A DNA stretch of 47,182 nucleotides from positions 1 to 47,182 of the forward strand of contig CAYWTX010000068.1 of the NCBI GenBank assembly GCA_964461295.1, given 5' to 3'. This stretch comes from CAYWTX01 sp964461295. Its GTDB lineage: Bacteria; Planctomycetota; Phycisphaerae; SM23-33. The stretch's first letter is position 1; every line of letters begins with the position of its first letter. Position numbers and translations under genes: made by a program. Below the pieces are notes generated by a model. The model did not search any database. It was not told the DNA's origin and saw nothing but the letters and a program-made list of their open reading frames with translations. Shown here one piece after another: positions 40,731 through 47,182 of the stretch.

Positions 40731-43700
40731 TCAGTTCCCGGCCTCCTGGCAAGCGGCCTGGAAGACCGCGGCGCCCTCGGCGATGTAGCGTTCGCGGCTG
40801 GCGGTATCGAGGTTGCGCCAGAGCAGGAACTGGTGCCGCACGAGGTCCATGAAGTTGTAGTTGGTCCGCAACCAGGCCTCCTCGGTGCCCGATGTGCGGT
40901 GCAGGTTCAGCAGGACGCCGAAGACCCCGGCGTTCTCGGTGGGCAGGACCTTCACCTCCAGCGCCTGCGCCACGTCCAGGTCGTAGGGCGCCAGCCACAT
41001 CTGCGCCGTCAGCGCCAGCGACGGCTCGCCGTCGTCCCTGACCGCGGCGCGGATGCCGCGGCAGTTGAAATCGGCGCTCGCCGCGTCGCTGTGGTTGAGC
41101 AGGAAGCGCCGGAAGAACGCGGCCATGCCCACCGCGTTGCCGCGAGTCAGCGTGAAGGGCAGGTTGAACTGGATGAACCCCTCGCCGGCCGGGGCGGGCA
41201 ACTGCCACCTCTCCATGCCCGACGGGGCCGCCAGGGCGGCCGCCTTCTTGGCCGGAATCAGCGTCGCCAGCAGCACCACCAGGCCCGTCCCCATCGCCAG
41301 CACCAGCGACCACAGCGACGTGAAGTTGAACGACAGCTCGCTGAGGAAGCCTTGCCCCGCGGCCGTCGCCGCGGGCGTGTACCAGTGCGCGTTCGCCCAG
41401 GCCACGCCGTTGGAGAACAACAGCCCCGCGAAGATGCCGAGTACGATGCCCAGCACGCTGAACACGGCCGATTCGCTCAGCAGCAGGAAAGAAATCTGCC
41501 GCGGGCTGAGGCCCACCGCGCCGAGCATCGCCACCTCGCCGCGCCGTTCCTCCACGTTGGCCATCATCGTGTTCCACACGATCAGGATGCACAGGATCAC
41601 CGGCACGATGATCTTCGCCAGCCCCGCCACCGACTGCTTCTCCACCGTCGTCACCAGGCTCAGCTTGCCGTCGGTGTTCGAGCAGATCGTCATGTTCAGC
41701 CGCAGCGCCACGTTGTCAAAGAACCTCTTGGTGTCCTCGCCGGGCTGGAACCGGATCGCCACCGAACGCGGTTTGGCCTTGACGTCCGCCGCCGCGGCCT
41801 GCGGGATCATCAGCAGCCGCCGCCAGCTCAGGTAGTAGGTGGTCGGCTCGTTCACCAGGTCGGTTATGGTGGCATTGGGGCTGATGCCGCTGCGCAGGTA
41901 GTCCAGCACGCCCATCGGCTTGCCGGTGATGTCGCGAACGCGGTCGGCGTGGGCGGTGTCCAGCACGCCGACCACCTTCCACCGAATGTTCATGAACACC
42001 ACCACGGGCAGCTTGTCCTGGGCCCGCAGCACGTCGCGGCCGGCCTCCAGGCCCGCCCCCAGCACCCGTTCCACGACCAGGCCGTTCAGCCAGGCGTAGT
42101 CGTCGGCCTTCAGGTCGGCCCGCAGCTTCCGCGGCCCGGTTCGCGAGACCGTCAGTCCATCCTCGCCGGCCTCCCGATACGTGACGCCCGCCGCGCCGGC
42201 GAGCGTGTTGGCGTCGAACAGGTCCGCCCCCGGCAGCAGGCTGTTGATCGCATCCAGCAGGGCCTGGCCCCGCGCGGGGTCCAGTTTGCCCGCGGCGCCC
42301 GCGCGGGCCGTCTGCCTCGCGCCGTCGCCCAACCTCTCCGCCAGCCGAGCCGCCGGCGGGCTGTTGGGCTCCGCGATGGCCCGGCACAGGGCCGACCAGT
42401 CGGCCACGTGCTCCGGCCGGAGGCGCAGGTCGTACAGCATGCCCTCGCAGATGCCGAGTTGCCTGGCCGCCCCATCGGGCAGAATGGTGGCATGGCGATC
42501 CGCGTCGCGATGCGCGGCGTTGTCGCGGGCCCGGAACCACTGCCGGTGGCTCACCGCCCTGTCCAGGCCGCTGAAGCGGGGCTCTTGCGGCTCATAGGTC
42601 ATCACGCCGCCCAGGATGGCCTCCTTCCGCCCGAAGGTCACCTTGATCTGGTTCATGCCTTCGCGGTCGGCGTTGTTGCCCCCCTCGGTCTGGAGGTAAT
42701 GGCCGCGCGTGGCCAACTCGTGCGTGCTGCCGAATTCCGTGTACAGCGACGAGACGAAGACTTCCGGCAGCGCCTTCCACCCGGGGGAGCGGAACAGCAC
42801 GCCCTCGTACGCCGGCGGGAGCGGATCGACCGTCTCGGTCTCTACCGTCGGGTCGATGGCAATTTCCTTGCGGTCCACGGCGTCTTTGCCGCGGACGGAG
42901 ACGAACGTGATGATCGAGAACGTCAGCACCGTCACGGTGAAGCACGTCAGGGCGGTGCGCACCGGCCGCTTCTTCAGGTTCGATACGCCAAGCGACAGCG
43001 CCGTCGCCAGCGAGCTGCCCAGGCTGATCTCCTCGCCCTCGACCTCGCCGCCGGCCGCCCGCGCACGCCGCACGAGCACGTCGAACCGCTGGTAGCTGAT
43101 CGTCAGCACGATCAGCGCCATCAGGATCATCGTGAAGGCGATCATCACGATGAACGGCGAAACCGAGATGCGGAACGCCGGGTGGAAGAAGTTCAGGAAC
43201 ACCACGCCCAGCACGAAGATGACGGTCGTTCCCAGCAGGTGCCTCAGGATGGTCTTACCCCCCAGCAGGAGCTTTTCCAGGAAGGCCGCGCCCGGCACCA
43301 GCAGCGCCATCAGGATCACCGCCGAGAACACCGCCTCCCGCCCCAGCTTGAGAATCCGCGGGTAGAACTTGATCAGGATGCCCCAGGCCTCGCGGGCCGA
43401 GCCGATGGCCGCCTGCCAGTCGCGATCCGCCACCGCCTTCTCCGACGCCGCGATCTTCTCGGCGCTTCGCGCCAGCGACTCGCCGATGGACTTGTCCGTG
43501 ATCCCGTAGTTCTGGTAGACCTCCTGGCGGCGCGATCCCAGCGAGTGCATGTCCCGCGCGATCCGCAGCGGCGTCATCGGCAGGGAGAGATTGCGCTGGC
43601 CGTCGACGGGCCCCACACGGAAGCCCACGCCCCGCGCCTCGTCCTCGGTCACCGGCCCCACCAGCAGCATCTTGTAGGTGATGTTCTGCTGGGCCATCAG

Positions 43701-46700
43701 GCGCACCGAACGCCCCGGAGGCAGGAACACCATGTGCCCCTCCACCGGCTCCTCGTGGTAGTCGTTGGCCGGATGCACGTATGCGTAATGCTGCGGCTCG
43801 CCCTGCGTCGCCGCATCCACGACCTTCACCGTCTGGAAGGTGTCGGCCCCGCCGATGGCCTTGTAGTCCACCGGGTCGGGGCCGGGGTAGAACACCAGCG
43901 GGTACAGGTCCCGCGCCATGATCAGGTTCTTCTTGGCCGTCTGCTTGTCGATCAATTTGAAGTCCGGCGTCTTCTTCTGCGTGCCCACCTGCCCGTTGTC
44001 CACCGCCTTGTCAAACAGCGCGGTCTCGCGGTTCAGCCGGTAGCCGTGAATGGCCATCTTCCCCTTGTAGCCCGCCCACATCAGCGGCATCTCATAGCTG
44101 CCGTTGAGCAGGCTGATCTGCACCAGCCCGCGGCGCCCGCCGCAATACGACAGCGTGTTCCTGCCGCCGGCGTCACCCAGCTTCGCCGTGAAGCCGCCAT
44201 AGCAGACATACACCCCCGCCACCGGGTCCTGCGCGTCGATGCCCGAGCGAATGTTGAACTGAAGCGCCTGGCCCACCAGTTTGCCGTACTTGGGAATGTT
44301 CTCGATCTTCACCGGCGGCTGCGAATACGTGTGGCTTTCCAGCCCCAGCTTCATCGCCATCAGCGCCGTTCTTGCCTGCGTCGAAACCCGGCCGAAGTCC
44401 ATCCGCTCCGGCACGTCGTGCGGAGTGTCCAGCAGTTCCTGCGGATCGTTCAGCGTCCCGAACACGTTCGCGATAATCCCCGCCGCCGTCCAGAACTCCG
44501 TGTACACGGCCGGTTGATCCACCTGCATGACCGGGTAATCGACCTGGTCGGCCTCCGTCCAGAACAGCCAGTCCTCGGTCCAGCCGGCGTTGACGCCGGC
44601 GTACGCGACGGCACGGGCGAAGTTCGTCTCGTAGCCCAACGAGGCAGCCGATCCCCGCGCCGAGCCCGGCGCCGTAATCCCGCGGAACCCTGTGGTCGCC
44701 TTCAACCCCGTGATCTGCGAGCCGGCCGACAGGTCCAGCAGATACCCGAACGATGGGCGGAAATCGCTCCTGCCGCTGTCCCCTTCCTTCTTGTCCGCCT
44801 GAAGCGGGTCCACCCGCAGAAGCACGGCCCTCGCCACCGCCAGGTTGTTCTCGCGGAACTCCCGGCGAGTGCGCTCCTGCTCCATCTCCGTCCGCATCCG
44901 CTCACGCAGCGCGGCCAGGCTCAACCCGACCTCGCCCGCCTGCCCGCTCTTCTCCGCCTCGCCCAGCCGGCAACAGAACTCCTCGACCCTTCGGGGCCAC
45001 GACATCGCCTCGTTCTTGATGCTCCCGTCGCGCAGCGACGCGACGAACTTGATCCGCTTAGCCAGTTCATCCAGTTGCCCGCCCAGTTGCTCGTCCTGCC
45101 GCCGCAGTTCCGCGATGCGCTGGTCCTGCCCGCCCTGCTTCCTTGCCTCCGCCAGCTTCCGCCGCACGTCCGGACGGATGCCCTTCAGCCGGGACTGTTC
45201 CTCGGCCGACGCGACGCGGCGGTCCTCCACGCGAGGCAGAAGCCACTTCTCACACAGCCATCTCGCGGCCGCCTTGTCGCCCGCGGCCTGGGCCTTGCCC
45301 GGCTCGCCCAGGTACGTCAGCGACGCCTGGTATCTCTCCGGCGTCGCCCGCGATGCGTCTTCCTCGTAGCCCGACAACCTCTGCGGGAAGAACGTGATCG
45401 CGAAGCCCGCCCCCCCGACGATCAGCGCCATCAGGCCGGTCGGCAGCAGTTTCGCCCGTGCCCCGCCAGGCCGGGCGCGAACCCGCAGGAAGCCCGCCGT
45501 CGCACCGGCCAACAGGCCCAGGATCACCCCCGCCACCACCGCCCCGGCCGAGAACGTCTGCTCGATCACCCCCACGGCTTTCAGGTCGCCGCGGTTCTGC
45601 AGCACGTATTCGGCGAAGGTCCTGCTGGTCATGCCGCCCACGGCCTCGGCGTCCAGGAAGCCGAACAGCACGCCCTTGCGCCGCGGCGAACTGGTGCTCG
45701 TGGCCAGGTGCTCCATCGCCGCCAGGGCCGCCGCCAGGTTGCACGCCGTCTTCGCCCCGTGCGGCGAGTCGGGCGCCACCGAAACGCTGTCGATCTGCAC
45801 CAGGATGACCATCGTGTCTTCCAGGTTCGGGATCGTCAGCACCTGCCCGGCCGCCAGTTCGCTCCCCTTCAGCTTGTTCGCCGCCGCCAACTTGCCCTTT
45901 TCCAGGCCGAACTCGGCCGTCAGGCGGTCCATCAGGTCGCCGGGCTTGACCGTGTACGCGGCGCTCTTGCGGGGGATCGCCAGCTCCATGCCGGGCTTGA
46001 GGAGCCCGCCGGCCAGCTTGTTCTCCGCCTTCAGGTCCTCGATGCTCACGCCGTTGTCCTGGGCGATACGTTCCAGCAGGTCCTCCGCGCCGACTTCGTA
46101 CTTCAGCGGCGCCGTCGGGGGCAGATAGGCGAACAGCGACTCGAACCGGCGGTTCTCGTAGATGTTCCCGCCCTCCAACAGGCAGGATTTGCCCTGCACG
46201 ATCTGGCGGGCGCCGTCGGCGGCGAACTGCTGCCGCGTGGCCAGCGCCGCCAATTGGCTACCCGTGTTGGCGTCGACGTAGAATCGCGGCAGCGGCAGCG
46301 GCGTGCTGCAGGCCAACTCCTCCGCCTTCCCCCGCATCACGTAATCGTCCTCGACGACGATCACGGCCTGGCAGCCCAGCGAGTACAGCCGCTGCAGGTT
46401 GATGCCGCCCTCGAACCGCATGAGGCAGATCGCGTTGGCGAGATCAAGGCCCTTCAAGTCGCCCCAGTCGCCCGCGCCCACCGACACCAGCGGGCCTTTC
46501 AGCCCCCCCTTGGGGCACAGCGACGGCATCGCCCCGTTGGGCCACAGCGGCGTCATCGGCCAACTCCGCTCGCCCACCGTCACCCGGGCCGCGGACCCGC
46601 GATCCTTCTCCTTCAGCAACCGGTCCAGCGACACCGGCACGGCCGCCTCGCCCCGCAGCGAACCCAGGCAGATCACGCCGGCGCCGCGCAGAGCGTCGAC

Positions 46701-47015
46701 GTGCCGCTGGATGTAGGAGTGCACCGGCGCCCGGCCGTTGGCGTCCATCGCCCGCGAGCCGACGCACAGGCTACCCATCGCGAGGATTTCGCGGGTCGCC
46801 TTCTCCACCGCCGCGGCCGACATCGCCAGAGACAATTCCTCCAGCGAATCGCGCCGCAGCGTCTTCAGGGCGGCCAGGCTTTTGCGCACCGGCGCGGGCA
46901 TCGCCCGCACCCGCTGCTCGTGCCGCGTGGGCGGCCCGGCCCCCATCTGCGCCGCCGCGGCCAGCGCCGCCAGGGCCGGGAGCAGCAACCGCCGGATTGC
47001 CAGGCGCCGCATCAT
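40731..47015 (-). CDS. Giant PA / LysM / M28-like / FtsX-permease fusion protein
   Basis: A 2094-residue protein. Order: signal peptide (RRLAIRRLLLPALAALAAAAQ, ATG 47015); PA-like domain (LGCQAVIVVEDDYVM) at about 190-270; two LysM-like repeats (about 302-392, YEVGAEDLLERIAQ and YTVKPGDLMDRLTAEFG); an M28 peptidase-like half (MVILVQIDSVSVAPDSPHG, VLFGFLDAEAVGG); two membrane helices at about 490-543; a coiled coil near 598-652; the second M28-like half ending DTPHDVPERMDFGRVSTQAR near 870; membrane helices near 1225-1310; then an FtsX permease with helix 1 at about 1350-1375, a large periplasmic domain, and three helices at about 1800-1930 holding EERRGEVAMLGAVGLSPRQI. A soluble tail ends it. 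The expected M28 zinc ligands are replaced. Its start overlaps the upstream stop (TGATG), coupling it to another membrane protein. Function unknown. Confidence 0.8.
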   Translation of the reverse strand: MMRRLAIRRLLLPALAALAAAAQMGAGPPTRHEQRVRAMPAPVRKSLAALKTLRRDSLEELSLAMSAAAVEKATREILAMGSLCVGSRAMDANGRAPVHSYIQRHVDALRGAGVICLGSLRGEAAVPVSLDRLLKEKDRGSAARVTVGERSWPMTPLWPNGAMPSLCPKGGLKGPLVSVGAGDWGDLKGLDLANAICLMRFEGGINLQRLYSLGCQAVIVVEDDYVMRGKAEELACSTPLPLPRFYVDANTGSQLAALATRQQFAADGARQIVQGKSCLLEGGNIYENRRFESLFAYLPPTAPLKYEVGAEDLLERIAQDNGVSIEDLKAENKLAGGLLKPGMELAIPRKSAAYTVKPGDLMDRLTAEFGLEKGKLAAANKLKGSELAAGQVLTIPNLEDTMVILVQIDSVSVAPDSPHGAKTACNLAAALAAMEHLATSTSSPRRKGVLFGFLDAEAVGGMTSRTFAEYVLQNRGDLKAVGVIEQTFSAGAVVAGVILGLLAGATAGFLRVRARPGGARAKLLPTGLMALIVGGAGFAITFFPQRLSGYEEDASRATPERYQASLTYLGEPGKAQAAGDKAAARWLCEKWLLPRVEDRRVASAEEQSRLKGIRPDVRRKLAEARKQGGQDQRIAELRRQDEQLGGQLDELAKRIKFVASLRDGSIKNEAMSWPRRVEEFCCRLGEAEKSGQAGEVGLSLAALRERMRTEMEQERTRREFRENNLAVARAVLLRVDPLQADKKEGDSGRSDFRPSFGYLLDLSAGSQITGLKATTGFRGITAPGSARGSAASLGYETNFARAVAYAGVNAGWTEDWLFWTEADQVDYPVMQVDQPAVYTEFWTAAGIIANVFGTLNDPQELLDTPHDVPERMDFGRVSTQARTALMAMKLGLESHTYSQPPVKIENIPKYGKLVGQALQFNIRSGIDAQDPVAGVYVCYGGFTAKLGDAGGRNTLSYCGGRRGLVQISLLNGSYEMPLMWAGYKGKMAIHGYRLNRETALFDKAVDNGQVGTQKKTPDFKLIDKQTAKKNLIMARDLYPLVFYPGPDPVDYKAIGGADTFQTVKVVDAATQGEPQHYAYVHPANDYHEEPVEGHMVFLPPGRSVRLMAQQNITYKMLLVGPVTEDEARGVGFRVGPVDGQRNLSLPMTPLRIARDMHSLGSRRQEVYQNYGITDKSIGESLARSAEKIAASEKAVADRDWQAAIGSAREAWGILIKFYPRILKLGREAVFSAVILMALLVPGAAFLEKLLLGGKTILRHLLGTTVIFVLGVVFLNFFHPAFRISVSPFIVMIAFTMILMALIVLTISYQRFDVLVRRARAAGGEVEGEEISLGSSLATALSLGVSNLKKRPVRTALTCFTVTVLTFSIITFVSVRGKDAVDRKEIAIDPTVETETVDPLPPAYEGVLFRSPGWKALPEVFVSSLYTEFGSTHELATRGHYLQTEGGNNADREGMNQIKVTFGRKEAILGGVMTYEPQEPRFSGLDRAVSHRQWFRARDNAAHRDADRHATILPDGAARQLGICEGMLYDLRLRPEHVADWSALCRAIAEPNSPPAARLAERLGDGARQTARAGAAGKLDPARGQALLDAINSLLPGADLFDANTLAGAAGVTYREAGEDGLTVSRTGPRKLRADLKADDYAWLNGLVVERVLGAGLEAGRDVLRAQDKLPVVVFMNIRWKVVGVLDTAHADRVRDITGKPMGVLDYLRSGISPNATITDLVNEPTTYYLSWRRLLMIPQAAAADVKAKPRSVAIRFQPGEDTKRFFDNVALRLNMTICSNTDGKLSLVTTVEKQSVAGLAKIIVPVILCILIVWNTMMANVEERRGEVAMLGAVGLSPRQISFLLLSESAVFSVLGIVLGIFAGLLFSNGVAWANAHWYTPAATAAGQGFLSELSFNFTSLWSLVLAMGTGLVVLLATLIPAKKAAALAAPSGMERWQLPAPAGEGFIQFNLPFTLTRGNAVGMAAFFRRFLLNHSDAASADFNCRGIRAAVRDDGEPSLALTAQMWLAPYDLDVAQALEVKVLPTENAGVFGVLLNLHRTSGTEEAWLRTNYNFMDLVRHQFLLWRNLDTASRERYIAEGAAVFQAACQEAGN

Positions 47016-47182
47016 CAATAGAACCTCGGGCTGAATGGCCGCTTGTCCAGGAAGTGCTTCACGAACGCGCCCGGCTTGTCGGAGTATTCCGCCGCGATGG
47101 AGCACCCCAGGTCCAGCATGTTCCAGGCGAAGATGCACACGACGGAGCCGACGACCAGCCCGATGAAGAACGGCTTGGCCCG
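47015..47182 (-). CDS. C-terminus of a second membrane protein, cut by the window edge
   Basis: The frame is open from the window edge to a TGA at 47017-47015, giving 55 residues: RAKPFFIGLVVGSVVCIFAW (one membrane helix), then NMLDLGCSIAAEYSDKPG and a charged end. The stop overlaps the giant gene's start as TGATG, so this is the gene before it in the operon. The end resembles the last part of the OPT-like protein at 38681, which would make it a second such transporter; the fragment is too short to be sure. Confidence 0.55.
   Translation of the reverse strand, partial: RAKPFFIGLVVGSVVCIFAWNMLDLGCSIAAEYSDKPGAFVKHFLDKRPFSPRFY

Noticed and set aside
40728..47021. Plus-strand open frame of about 2097 codons opposite the giant gene
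   Set aside because: It is rich in Arg, His, Gln and Pro with no domain pattern. It mirrors the codon structure of the minus-strand gene, which has clear domains; high-GC genes often leave such antisense frames.

Overview
The window is about 47 kb of GC-rich bacterial DNA, densely coded on both strands. I see no rRNA, tRNA, CRISPR array or transposase. The gene content points to the Planctomycetota, probably a Phycisphaerae-like lineage. The clues are very large exported PQQ-propeller and PKD/TPR proteins, strings of FTLVE-type prepilins, an enlarged signal peptidase I with a zinc-ribbon insert, and OPT-like membrane proteins next to FtsX-type permeases. This placement is inferred from protein style only; no phylogenetic marker was analysed. 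Two apparent one-base losses at G4 runs suggest a draft or metagenome assembly, or recent mutation.

Layout. 1-1.2 kb: end of an unknown gene, a hotdog thioesterase and a GGQ release-factor-like protein. 1.3-6.8 kb (minus): FAD oxidoreductase and a 1319-residue exported PQQ-propeller protein, plus a short relic that resembles the C-terminus of that protein. 7.1-20.4 kb (plus): a type IV pilus / type II secretion-like cluster with PilB-like ATPase, PilT, a second PilB, PilC, six prepilins and a large GspK-like protein. Secretin, prepilin peptidase and PilMNO/GspLM are not in the window. 20.5-25.2 kb (minus): FtsX-type permease, ABC ATPase, VTT membrane protein, LolA-like protein and an RNase H-fold exonuclease, tightly packed. 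25.3-27.4 kb: exported PKD/TPR protein. 27.4-29.2 kb (minus): pyrE-lysA. 29.4-32.6 kb (plus): lepB and lptB, separated by a region with consensus DnaA boxes. 32.8-33.5 kb: frameshifted rsmE (minus). 33.8-37.0 kb (plus): exported clan-A-like glycoside hydrolase and a lipoprotein whose frame is interrupted. 37.2-47.2 kb (minus): a five-gene operon with two OPT-like membrane proteins (one cut by the window edge), a 2094-residue PA/LysM/M28-like/FtsX fusion, a very small FtsX permease and an ABC ATPase.

How they fit together. The pilus cluster has extension and retraction motors, a platform protein and many (pseudo)pilins, so it could build a pilus or pseudopilus if the secretin and peptidase lie elsewhere. 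The 20.5-25.2 kb operon looks like envelope or lipoprotein traffic. The operon at the right end is the best candidate for something undescribed: an ABC motor with a giant and a mini permease, where the giant carries LysM repeats and an M28-like domain that has lost its expected zinc ligands, co-transcribed with OPT-like transporters. A role in envelope-anchored peptide capture or mechanical control of a transporter is a hypothesis only.
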